Source of the DNA: G020350405 sp964513655
GTDB taxonomy: Bacteria; Planctomycetota; Phycisphaerae; Sedimentisphaerales; Anaerobacaceae
NCBI GenBank assembly: GCA_964513655.1
Contig: CAZENQ010000040.1
Coordinates: forward strand, 1-28,254
Length of the DNA stretch: 28,254 nucleotides
Reading direction: 5' to 3'
Below the pieces are notes generated by a model. It did no database searches. It was not told the DNA's origin and was given only the letters and a program-made list of their open reading frames with translations. Both the position numbers and the translations under genes were made by a program. Positions 15,266 through 22,959 of the stretch are shown one piece after another; position 1 is the stretch's first letter, and the number at the start of each line of letters is the position of its first letter.

Positions 15266-15526
15266 ACAGCGCGACATATACTCTTTTGCGTCGGAATGAA
15301 GAGGGAGCCTAAAGGCATCCAGGCTTATGATGATGTTGGGTGAGCGGAGCGTTCTCAGGGCTTCGGCCTGCGATAAGACATAAACGGCGCAGTAAGCCTG
15401 AGAATCCCGGCGGGACCACAGCACATTATTCAAATTGTGCAACTCTTTACGTACAAGCCGCAGAAACCGGGAAATTGGTAGGCTGTCGTGGAATCTACGC
15501 AACAACCGGTATCAAGGATTTGGAGC
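15266..15526 (+). other. gene-free stretch with a compact three-way-junction-like fold
   Basis: TTCTCAGG (15352-15359) pairs with CCTGAGAA (15397-15404). The closed interval holds hairpin GCTTCGGC with a UUCG loop (15360-15367) and stem CTGCG / CGCAG (15368-15372, 15388-15392). Directly after come TCCC-GGC-GGGA (15405-15415) and GCACA / TGTGC (15421-15440). The nested, perfectly paired layout suggests a structured RNA or a mobile repeat. A 101-codon frame on the minus strand (15200-15505) covers it but has no supported start. No RNA family is recognised. Confidence 0.35.
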
Positions 15527-15580
15527 AAAAAAATGGGCTGAGGCCGGAGGGAGGAAAGAGGAGTTTAAAAACCTCAGCCC
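15527..15580 (-). terminator. minus-strand terminator hairpin with CU-rich loop (copy B)
   Basis: Read on the minus strand: stem GGGCTGAGG / CCTCAGCCC (9 pairs), a 28-base loop containing CTCCTCTTTCCTCCCTCCGG, then A and seven T and GC. Stem core, loop length, CU-rich loop and T-run context are shared with copy A 1.8 kb away. The start of this transcript is unclear; TTGCAC-N16-TACAGT near 15716-15743 is one weak option. Confidence 0.65.
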
Positions 15581-15930
15581 GTGGAAAACATACTTGACTT
15601 TGTTTTTACGGCCGAGACTGCAAGAAGTTCGACCCAAGACAAAATCCACTATCAATAATATTCTGTATATCGGTCCGCAACAGAAGGAAGCCTCTCGCAT
15701 CGCTGTATGCTACCACTGTATAAAAAAGCTCAGGCAGTGCAACAAAAAAACGGCCGATTGTAAAAAATTCTCCGCGGAGAACCAGTGAGGCTGGCAGGAG
15801 CCGAATGGGCTGCGCTAAAAACAGAGCTGTCGGGGTGGAAAATCGTTGAGAACCACTTTTTCTTAAAAAGATGTCTTTTTGGCAGCACGAACTCGGCCGA
15901 GAGGCGTAGCAAATCATAGCATAGTAGAAA
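15581..15930. other. gene-free stretch with palindrome
   Basis: No coding frame is convincing on either strand. The perfect palindrome TTCTCCGCGGAGAA lies at 15768-15781. On the minus strand it is followed by six T, so it may be a small terminator (5-pair stem, CGCG loop) and not an operator. Confidence 0.3.
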
Positions 15931-15934
15931 GGAG

Positions 15935-15964
15935 TTGTATTATAAGGGCGAGTGGGCACATAAT
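15935..15964 (+). promoter_or_regulatory. possible promoter of the redoxin operon
   Basis: -35 TTGTAT (15935-15940), an 18-base spacer and -10 CATAAT (15959-15964), about 49 bases before the ATG at 16013. Confidence 0.4.
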
Positions 15965-16012
15965 AGGTATGACGGATAGATGGAAGCAATTTATTAAGGA
16001 AAGGGTAAACCG

Positions 16013-16624
16013 ATGAGGAGTACAATTTTTACAATTCTGGTGGTGCTGGCGGTATCAGTTCTGGTGGTCGGCGCTTGTCAGGGCAAGGAGAAGTCGGGCA
16101 AGTCTGAGAAGGACGTCGAAGCGCCGCAGTTTACGCTGAAGAATTACGACGGCGAAGAGGTGAGCCTGTCGGACTACGCGGGCAAGATTGTGGTCTTAGA
16201 GTGGTTCAATTACGAGTGTCCGTTTGTCGTGTACCACTACGAGAAGCCAAAGACGATGGCGGGGCTTGCGGCCAAGTACAAAGACAAAGATGTGGTCTGG
16301 CTTACTGTAAACAGCACAAAGCATTTGAAGACCGAGAAGAACAAGGATTTTGTTGAAAAGCACAAGCTCACTTATCCGATACTCGATGACAGGTCGGGCA
16401 AGGTCGGGCGCGCATATAGCGCCAGGACGACGCCGCATATGTTCATCATAGATGCCAAGGGCAAGATAGTGTACGACGGAGGAATTGACAATTCACCGAT
16501 GGGCAGCAAGAAGGAAAAGACAACCAACTATGTTGACAAGGCCCTGGCGGAGCTGACGGCCGGCAAGGCGGTAAGTACGCCGAAGACGAAGCCCTACGGC
16601 TGCTCGGTTAAGTATGCCCGGTAA
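16013..16624 (+). CDS. redoxin-domain (thioredoxin-fold) lipoprotein
   Basis: A 203-residue exported protein. A lipoprotein signal ends in LVVGAC (Cys22), so the protein is probably anchored on the periplasmic side. The AhpC/TSA-redoxin fold follows: APQFTLKNYDGEEVSLSDYAGKIVVLEWFNYECPFV with a single active-site Cys69 in place of the thioredoxin CxxC, then TTPHMFIIDAKGKIVYDG with the cis-Pro. The C-terminus KPYGCSVKYAR supplies a second Cys (197) that is conserved in this planctomycete-rich subfamily and may be the resolving residue. It is probably a thiol peroxidase or disulfide-handling protein. GGAAAGGG precedes the ATG. A HEAT-repeat gene and msrB follow, making a periplasmic redox set. 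Confidence 0.85.
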   Translation: MRSTIFTILVVLAVSVLVVGACQGKEKSGKSEKDVEAPQFTLKNYDGEEVSLSDYAGKIVVLEWFNYECPFVVYHYEKPKTMAGLAAKYKDKDVVWLTVNSTKHLKTEKNKDFVEKHKLTYPILDDRSGKVGRAYSARTTPHMFIIDAKGKIVYDGGIDNSPMGSKKEKTTNYVDKALAELTAGKAVSTPKTKPYGCSVKYAR

Positions 16625-16656
16625 ATGGTGCAGGTTAAAATCTGTAAGGTACTGCT

Positions 16657-17697
16657 ATGGGAGAGCCAAAGAGAACATTGAATATGTTTGATAAGAACTT
16701 GTGCATAAAAAATGTTTTCGCAGGCGTGTTCATAACATTGATTTCAGCTTTGTGCTTCGGTCAGGAACCTAATGACCCCAACTACAGAGAGCAGCTTAAG
16801 AGAAGTTTGAGGGAGTGTCATAGATGGAGATACAAATATAGCGGACTACAACAGAGGCACCTTGGTGTAATTCATGCTATTGATGACCCGAATGCCATCC
16901 CCTTTTTGCTTGGCGTGATGACGAATGAGCCGCAATGGGTACGTGAATCTGACCGTCACCTGGCCAGATGCTATGCAACGATGTGCCTGGGTGCAACCGA
17001 AGATTCGGCCGCATTAGAACCGCTTGTCGAGGCTTTGCGAACAGTCGAAGAGAAGGATAGAGAATATGGAAGATATTTAGCAAGTTACGCGGCCTCTGCG
17101 CTGGCTTTACTTGACGACCCCAACGCAGTTGACCCTCTGATAGAGGCTTTGGACGATGAATGGTTTCCGGTCCGCGGCATGGCAGTATGGTCGTTAAGTG
17201 AACTGCAGGATTTCCGAGCTATACACCCGATTCTGGAAGAACTGAAGAATCAGGAAGATACTCGGATTCGCACAGACTACGGTAAGGCGGTCGCCAAAAT
17301 AGCTCGCATGAAGGTCCCCCACGAAAAGCTGTCGGATAGGCGATACTGGACCGACTGGTGGGAGAAGAAGCCTAAGTTCACACAGGAGCGGCTTGATGCG
17401 ATTCACTCCGAGTGGAAGAATATGAATAAAAAGACTGAAGGCGAGAAAAGGATTGCGCAGCGTAAACTCAATGAGACAGCCGACCTTGGCATCCCTGCAC
17501 TGCCGTTGATGGTTGAGAAGGTGCGGGAAGGTGAAAGCCAGTTCATACCACTAATATCAAGACTAACAGATGACGAATTGAACAAAACTGCTACACAAGC
17601 AGAATGTCTTGATTGGTGGGAGAATAATAAAGACAAATGGGTTATACCTTTCCCCGACGCGAACGAGTCCGCTACTGACCCAAATGCGACTGGATAA
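16657..17697 (+). CDS. exported HEAT-repeat protein
   Basis: A 346-residue protein with an N-terminal export signal (VFAGVFITLISALCFG, cleavage near 35). Armadillo/HEAT-type alpha repeats occupy about 60-230: AIDDPNAIPFLLGVM, LGATEDSAALEPLVEALRT, LLDDPNAVDPLIEALDD and LQDFRAIHPILEELKN, each about 35-40 residues. These repeats usually form protein-binding scaffolds. The C-terminal third (about 235-346) is charged and has two WW-containing segments (YWTDWWEKKP, CLDWWENNKDKW), repeating a DWW motif seen in planctomycete HEAT proteins. TAAGGT lies six bases before the first ATG. It sits between the redoxin and msrB genes and overlaps the longest msrB frame. The function is not known. Confidence 0.75.
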   Translation: MGEPKRTLNMFDKNLCIKNVFAGVFITLISALCFGQEPNDPNYREQLKRSLRECHRWRYKYSGLQQRHLGVIHAIDDPNAIPFLLGVMTNEPQWVRESDRHLARCYATMCLGATEDSAALEPLVEALRTVEEKDREYGRYLASYAASALALLDDPNAVDPLIEALDDEWFPVRGMAVWSLSELQDFRAIHPILEELKNQEDTRIRTDYGKAVAKIARMKVPHEKLSDRRYWTDWWEKKPKFTQERLDAIHSEWKNMNKKTEGEKRIAQRKLNETADLGIPALPLMVEKVREGESQFIPLISRLTDDELNKTATQAECLDWWENNKDKWVIPFPDANESATDPNATG

Positions 17698-17743
17698 TAT
17701 TTTAGTGAGGGCGAGGCTGCATATCACTAGGGAATCAGGCTTA

Positions 17744-18310
17744 ATGAGCGGTATGAGATGCAAGTTGTTAAGGGGTGAGAGAGCTGGTAGAATCTGTGCG
17801 CTTGCAGTTTCCGGTTTTCTGTTGATTAGCTTGCTCGGTTGCGATAATAGAGAAGCAGGCAAGGGCGATGGAACTATCGAATCTTCAAACCAGAAGAGCC
17901 AAGAGATGGCTGAGAAGTTAGTCAAGACAGATGAGCAATGGCGGGAGCAGTTGACGCAAGAGCAGTACAAGATTACGCGGAAGAAGGGGACGGAGGCGGC
18001 GTTTACAGGCAAGTACTGGGACTTCAAGGGAGAAGGGACATACAAGTGCGTCTGCTGTGGGAACGAATTATTCAGTTCGGAGACGAAGTTTGATTCGGGT
18101 ACGGGTTGGCCGAGCTTTTATGCACCGATTTCAGAAGAGAATATTGCGACTGCGATAGACAAGAGTCTGCTCAGGACAAGGACGGAAGTGTTATGCGGCA
18201 TGTGCGATGCGCATTTAGGCCATGTGTTTGACGACGGCCCGGAGCCGACGGGGCTTCGATATTGCATCAATTCGGCGGCACTGGAGCTCGCTGGGCATAA
18301 AGAACAATAA
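17744..18310 (+). CDS. msrB: lipoprotein peptide-methionine (R)-S-oxide reductase
   Basis: Reduces the R epimer of methionine sulfoxide in oxidised proteins. The 188-residue form starts with a lipoprotein signal ending SLLGC, so it acts outside the cytoplasm. The MsrB domain (about 65-185) shows zinc ligands CVCC and CGMC, the motif FDSGTGWPSFYAPI, GHVFDDGPEPTGLRYCINSAAL with the catalytic Cys in RYCINS, and the usual DEQWREQLTQEQYKITR entry. ATG at 17744 is chosen because longer in-frame starts overlap the HEAT gene and would bury the signal peptide; ATG at 17753 is also possible. A terminator follows eight bases after the stop. Co-transcription with the redoxin suggests joint protection of envelope proteins. 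Confidence 0.9.
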   Translation: MSGMRCKLLRGERAGRICALAVSGFLLISLLGCDNREAGKGDGTIESSNQKSQEMAEKLVKTDEQWREQLTQEQYKITRKKGTEAAFTGKYWDFKGEGTYKCVCCGNELFSSETKFDSGTGWPSFYAPISEENIATAIDKSLLRTRTEVLCGMCDAHLGHVFDDGPEPTGLRYCINSAALELAGHKEQ

Positions 18311-18316
18311 AGCTCA

Positions 18317-18338
18317 ACCGATTAATCGGAATTTTTTT
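18317..18338 (+). terminator. Rho-independent terminator after msrB
   Basis: Short stem CCGA / TCGG with a TTAA loop, extended by flanking A-A/T-rich bases, then AA and seven T. It ends the redoxin-HEAT-msrB unit. Confidence 0.65.
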
Positions 18339-18530
18339 GTTCAACATTTCATTGCAAGGGATGGGCACTTTCCATATATTGGTGGTCAGGCAGTCAGCAA
18401 ATTGACGACACTTACAGAAGCGATATGCATTTGGCGTAACGAACAGGTATAATAAGGCACCCACGTTGGATTTTGCATCGCGGCCGGGGCCTGGTAAACT
18501 TGAAAGGCCTTTTTATGTGAGGGATTTCAA

Positions 18531-19223
18531 ATGGCAAAATGGGCATTTGGGACGATACTGCTTTATATCATTTTGGTAATGATTATATTCGTGCCTTTGC
18601 TTCACTGGTTGGCATTTTTAGGTGACGCCAGTTTTGTCGATAGTTTGAAGCTGTACATCTCTTGGGAGTTTTGGTCGTTATTCATTATCGTTGTTTTGAT
18701 ACAGGCGGGTCTTCTTTTGATTCCGGTGAAGATGGGTGATGAGAGCTATCAGCCCCGACGCCACGTCTGGGTCCCAATCGTGTCGACTGCTTTGGCTTTC
18801 TCAATAATACTTATTGGAATAATATGGTCGATATTAATGGCGATCTGGGGGGATGACGCCTGGGCGAGAGTGTATCCCTGGCCAAGTCTGGCTTTCGTTG
18901 GTGTAAGCTGGCTTGTCTGGTCGACACTGTTTTATCGCTGGTGGCGCAGCACTGAGCCACAGGCATTAACCAAGCGTATAACCACCTGGCTCATCAGAGG
19001 AAGTATCCTCGAGCTACTTGTGGCGGTGCCCAGCCACATTATTGTAAGACGCAGAGAGGATTGCTGTGCACCGGGACTGACTTTTCTCGGTATTGCGACG
19101 GGGCTGGTAATAATGGCGTTGGCTTTCGGGCCCGGATTGTACTTTTTGTTCCGCGAGCGATTCGAGAGGATGAAACCGAGAAGTAAACGCAGCAACGCTC
19201 AGCTTTCGAGCCAGCAGCAATAA
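18531..19223 (+). CDS. integral membrane protein of unknown function
   Basis: A 230-residue protein with about six transmembrane helices: about 5-27, 45-68, 80-108, 120-140, 150-172 and 185-208. A positively charged tail (RERFERMKPRSKRSNAQ) should be cytoplasmic. A cysteine pair in RREDCCAPGLTFLGIATG lies between helices five and six and is the most distinctive feature; I have the impression of similar proteins in planctomycetes but know no function. GTGAGGGATTTCAA precedes the ATG. A TATAAT at 18448-18453 could be its -10 element, though a matching -35 is poor. It stands alone between the msrB terminator and aspS. Confidence 0.7.
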   Translation: MAKWAFGTILLYIILVMIIFVPLLHWLAFLGDASFVDSLKLYISWEFWSLFIIVVLIQAGLLLIPVKMGDESYQPRRHVWVPIVSTALAFSIILIGIIWSILMAIWGDDAWARVYPWPSLAFVGVSWLVWSTLFYRWWRSTEPQALTKRITTWLIRGSILELLVAVPSHIIVRRREDCCAPGLTFLGIATGLVIMALAFGPGLYFLFRERFERMKPRSKRSNAQLSSQQQ

Positions 19224-19290
19224 GGGTACCGTTGGTCTGAGGGGTCCGGCCGGCGGTGAATCCCCCAAAATCAAATCTCAAAAGCCGTTA

Positions 19291-19319
19291 TTGACGAAGC
19301 GGCGGCCGTAGACTATTCT
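19291..19319 (+). promoter_or_regulatory. probable aspS promoter
   Basis: -35 TTGACG (19291-19296), a 17-base spacer and -10 TATTCT (19314-19319). The leader contains a hairpin CGCCT / AGGCG around GCGTAG-TGC-TACCGC before the start codon. Confidence 0.55.
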
Positions 19320-19411
19320 AACCTGTCCGGAAATTACTGTTTTGTATTGTTGTTCGCCTGCGTAGTGCTACCGCAAGGCGGGTGAGCGAAATTTTTAGAG
19401 AGATTTTTGCG

Positions 19412-21226
19412 ATGCTTAAAAGGACACATAACTGCGGTCAGCTTCGGCTAAGCGACTCGAACAAGAAGGTTACGTTAGCGGGCTGGGTCCATTCCTATCG
19501 TGACCACGGCGGGCTGGTATTTATCGACCTGCGGGACAAGGAAGGGCTAACCCAGCTGGTTTTCAATCCCGAGACCCAGCCTGAAGCGCACGAGGTGGCG
19601 AGGACGGCCCGGTGTGAATGGGTAATTGCAGCGAGGGGTATAGTTCAGCCTCGAAGCGAGGGTATGGCAAATCCGAAGCTGCCTACCGGTCAGATTGAAG
19701 TCTCAGTCCAGGAGCTTGGTGTCCTGAACGTATCTAAGACGCCGCCTTTTGAAATTGATGAGGCGGAGAAGACAAGCGAGGAGATTCGGTTGGCCAGCCG
19801 GTATATGGACCTGCGTCGGCCCGAAATGCAGAAGAGCCTTCGCGTACGGCATCGGGTGGCGAAAATCACGCGGGACTATTTCGACCGGCTGGGCTTTCTG
19901 GAGATAGAGACGCCGATGTTGGCCAAGAGCACACCGGAGGGGGCGAGGGATTTTTTAGTGCCGAGCAGGCTGCATACGAACTGTTTCTACGCATTGCCGC
20001 AGTCACCGCAATTGTTCAAGCAGATTCTGATGGTAAGCGGGGTGGATAAATACTTCCAGATAGTGCGATGCTTTCGGGATGAGGACCCGCGAGCAGACCG
20101 GCAGGCAGAGTTTACACAAATCGATGTGGAGATGAGCTTCGTCGACAGCAACGACGTCATCGGTGTTCACGAAAACCTGTTGGCGAAGATATGGAAGCAG
20201 ATTTTGGACGTGGATGTGGTAGCGCCGATGCGGCGGATGACATATAAAGAGGCGATGGACGACTACGGGACGGACAGGCCGGACTTGCGGTTCGAGATGA
20301 AATTAAAAGATATATCCGATATCGCCAAAACATGCACGTTCGCGGTGTTTACCAAAGCGATTGAGGCCGCCGGGATTGTAAAAGGGCTTTGCGCACCGGC
20401 GGGTGACAAATATTCCAGAAGCGATATCGAGAAGACACTGACCGAATTCGTGCGCGACTACGGGGCAAAGGGCATGGCGTGGACGAAGGTCAAAAAAGAA
20501 AACGGCGGGCCGGCGCTTGCAAGCGGCAGTGCAAAGTTTTTCAGCGCCGAACAGGTTCAGCAGATAGTTACGCGATTCGGCGCCAAAGACGGGGACCTGC
20601 TTTTGTTCGTTGCAGATAACGAGAAAACCGTTAACAAAGCGCTGGCTCCGCTGCGGTGCAGACTGGCAAGGGAGCTGAAGCTGTATGATGAGAAGGCCTT
20701 TGAATTTGTGTGGGTAGTGGATTTTCCGCTGTTCGAATGGAACGAGGGCGAGAAGCGCTACGATTCGCTTCACCATCCGTTTACCTCACCGGTGCCGGAG
20801 GATTTGGAGAAACTCGACAGTGACCCTGCCGGTGTTTGCTCACAGGCATACGACGTGGTCGTTAACGGTTCCGAGATTGGCGGAGGCAGCATTCGTATCC
20901 ACAATACGAAAGTGCAGGAAAAGGTCTTTGACCTGCTTAACATATCCAAGAAACAGGCCCAGCAGCGGTTCGGGTTCTTCCTAAAGGCCTTGGAATACGG
21001 CGCTCCGCCGCACGGCGGGATTGCGCTCGGCTTAGACAGAATGATTATGCTCTTGACCGGGACGGAGAATATAAGGGACGTGATTGCCTTTCCGAAGACG
21101 CAGCGGGGCCAGTGCCTGTTGACCGATGCGCCGAGCGAGGTTGACCAAAAACAATTAGACGAGCTGAACTTGCGAACGCAACGGCACTCTCACGCAGTCG
21201 AGCAGAAGGCCGATGAGCAAAAGTAA
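19412..21226 (+). CDS. aspS: aspartyl-tRNA synthetase, probably non-discriminating
   Basis: Charges tRNA-Asp with aspartate. The 604-residue, class II enzyme has an OB-fold anticodon domain (about 1-105, HNCGQLRLSDSNKKVTLAGWV) and motif 1 around ETPMLAKSTPEGARDF. Motif 2 is FRDEDPRADRQAEFTQID, the bacterial GAD insertion is visible around AGIVKGLCAPAG, and motif 3 is GLDRMIMLLTG. His32 in RDHGG and Gly84 in RSEGMANP correspond to the His31/Gly82 pair described for non-discriminating enzymes that also aspartylate tRNA-Asn; strict enzymes have Leu and Lys. This implies GatCAB elsewhere in the genome. ATG at 19412 matches the family N-terminus (MLKRTH); a GTG at 19382 is less likely. A sensor kinase gene begins 9 bases after the stop. 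Confidence 0.95.
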   Translation: MLKRTHNCGQLRLSDSNKKVTLAGWVHSYRDHGGLVFIDLRDKEGLTQLVFNPETQPEAHEVARTARCEWVIAARGIVQPRSEGMANPKLPTGQIEVSVQELGVLNVSKTPPFEIDEAEKTSEEIRLASRYMDLRRPEMQKSLRVRHRVAKITRDYFDRLGFLEIETPMLAKSTPEGARDFLVPSRLHTNCFYALPQSPQLFKQILMVSGVDKYFQIVRCFRDEDPRADRQAEFTQIDVEMSFVDSNDVIGVHENLLAKIWKQILDVDVVAPMRRMTYKEAMDDYGTDRPDLRFEMKLKDISDIAKTCTFAVFTKAIEAAGIVKGLCAPAGDKYSRSDIEKTLTEFVRDYGAKGMAWTKVKKENGGPALASGSAKFFSAEQVQQIVTRFGAKDGDLLLFVADNEKTVNKALAPLRCRLARELKLYDEKAFEFVWVVDFPLFEWNEGEKRYDSLHHPFTSPVPEDLEKLDSDPAGVCSQAYDVVVNGSEIGGGSIRIHNTKVQEKVFDLLNISKKQAQQRFGFFLKALEYGAPPHGGIALGLDRMIMLLTGTENIRDVIAFPKTQRGQCLLTDAPSEVDQKQLDELNLRTQRHSHAVEQKADEQK

Positions 21227-21235
21227 TAGTCGGCG

Positions 21236-22870
21236 GTGAGTTCTGAGTTTATGCGGATTAGGTTAAAACGAATTTGGGTTAGGGTTTTGCGAGTATTGCG
21301 GCTGACGCCGCTGTCCTTGGCGGAGAAGTGCCGGGTCGCGTTTGGTGCGGCGGTGGTTTTGACGCTTGCGCTTGCGCTTTTTATTCCGTATGCGTGGATG
21401 CGCCAGCTGACAAGGCAGATTTCATTAGACGCCGGTCGAGCCAAGGCCGAGATGCTGCTTCATGGACACTTTCAGTTAAAAGGCCCCGACGAGACGGTCC
21501 TTGCCGCACTGGATAGTACCGGCGGCGTGCTGGACGCGAACGAGCCGCAGATGCAATGGGTCCGCTTCACAAAGCAGCAGGGCCAGCAGGAGCAGTTAAG
21601 CAAACAGCAGCGAGAGATGATTGAATCTTTAAAAGCGGAGGCCGAGAGGGACGATTTAATCGAATTTGTGAAAGATCGCGGCATTCTTTACAGCAATTAT
21701 GTGAGTATTTTCAGGGCAACCGACAGCTGCATAAGCTGCCATAACCCTGAGGGCTCTGCCAGTCCGTTTTCGCAAAATGAGGCGATAGGCGCGGTGGTAA
21801 TTCACCGGCCGGCCGCCGGTATGAGCCGGACAGTCCTGTTAAATCGGGTCTGGATAACCGCTGCGTTTCTGATTGCGGGTGCGGGGGCATTCGTGGCGTT
21901 TTATATGATAACGCAGCGGGTAATCCTCCGTCCCATCCGGCAGCTGCGGGCAATAGCAAACAACGTCGCAGAGGGCAATCTGGATATCCGAAGCGCGATA
22001 AAGACAGGCGATGAATACGAGAAGTTAGCCGACGCATTTAATCACATGCTGGACGGACTGCGGGCGACGCAAGAGAAACTGCGCAACGCAAACAAGCAGC
22101 TCGACGAAAAAATAGCGGAACTTTCCGAGCGAAATATCGAGCTGTTTAAGGCCAACAAGGTCAAGAGCGAATTTCTGGCGAATATCTCGCACGAGTTCAG
22201 GACGCCGTTGAACGCGATACTGGGCTTTGCCGAGATTCTGCGGGAGAAGCCGAACACGCTAAGGAGCGAAAAGGGGCGAAAATACGCCGAGAACATCATT
22301 ACCGGGGGAAAGAGCCTTTTGAATATGATTAACGATTTGCTGGATTTGGCGAAGACCGAGGCGGGCAAACTGGAGCTGCACATTGAAAAGACCTCGATAC
22401 CGCAGCTCTGCAAGGCGGTTGTTGGTTCTTTTGCGGCACTTACAAAAAAGAAGAAAATCAAGGTCAAGCTAACAACAGAAAATAAAATCCCTGAGCTGAT
22501 GACGGATGCGGGCAAGGTCCAACAGATACTCTACAACTTTCTAAGTAACGCGGTGAAGTTCACGGCGGAGCGCGGCAGGATTGAGATTCGAGCGAATATG
22601 TTAGATGACCAGACGGTACAGATTGCGGTGGCCGACACCGGCTGCGGTATTGCCGAGCCGGACAGGGAAAAGATATTCGAGAAGTTCCGTCAGGCGGACG
22701 GTTCGATAACACGCGAATCCACCGGCAGCGGTCTTGGTCTGGCCATCAGCAAGGAACTGGCCACTATGCTGGCGGGGACCATCGGGATGGAAAGCGAACC
22801 GGACAAGGGCTCAACCTTCTGGCTGGATATTCCGGTGACCATTACCAAAAACGGAAATCAGAACACATAA
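21236..22870 (+). CDS. sensor histidine kinase with heme-c-binding periplasmic domain
   Basis: A 544-residue membrane kinase. The first transmembrane helix is about 33-55 and a periplasmic domain spans about 56-205. It contains SCISCHNPEG, a c-type heme motif (C165, C168, H169) in the style of DUF3365/Tll0287 sensors. The second helix is about 206-228, HAMP about 229-282, and a coiled coil follows. HisKA has FLANISHEFRTPLNAILGF (phospho-acceptor His319). The HATPase has FLSNAVKF, ADTGCGIAE and GSGLGLAISKEL. It should sense redox state, oxygen, NO or another heme ligand and phosphorylate an unlinked response regulator. The start may be GTG at 21236 or ATG at 21251; neither has a strong ribosome site. 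It is probably co-transcribed with aspS. Confidence 0.9.
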   Translation: MSSEFMRIRLKRIWVRVLRVLRLTPLSLAEKCRVAFGAAVVLTLALALFIPYAWMRQLTRQISLDAGRAKAEMLLHGHFQLKGPDETVLAALDSTGGVLDANEPQMQWVRFTKQQGQQEQLSKQQREMIESLKAEAERDDLIEFVKDRGILYSNYVSIFRATDSCISCHNPEGSASPFSQNEAIGAVVIHRPAAGMSRTVLLNRVWITAAFLIAGAGAFVAFYMITQRVILRPIRQLRAIANNVAEGNLDIRSAIKTGDEYEKLADAFNHMLDGLRATQEKLRNANKQLDEKIAELSERNIELFKANKVKSEFLANISHEFRTPLNAILGFAEILREKPNTLRSEKGRKYAENIITGGKSLLNMINDLLDLAKTEAGKLELHIEKTSIPQLCKAVVGSFAALTKKKKIKVKLTTENKIPELMTDAGKVQQILYNFLSNAVKFTAERGRIEIRANMLDDQTVQIAVADTGCGIAEPDREKIFEKFRQADGSITRESTGSGLGLAISKELATMLAGTIGMESEPDKGSTFWLDIPVTITKNGNQNT

Positions 22871-22959
22871 AAACCATAGGCAGCCCAACAGTTGCGATTG
22901 TTTCCATTTCTTATTAGACTACCGAGCAAATTGGCATCTAAACTATAAAGGGGAAAATT

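Noticed and set aside
15200..15505. 101-codon minus-strand frame opposite the end of the pseudopilin gene
   Set aside because: TTG start without a ribosome site, and the frame covers perfectly paired stems; more likely a by-product of a structured or repeated element.
15768..15781. Palindrome TTCTCCGCGGAGAA as an operator
   Set aside because: It is far from any start codon and is followed on the minus strand by six T, so a small terminator explains it as well.
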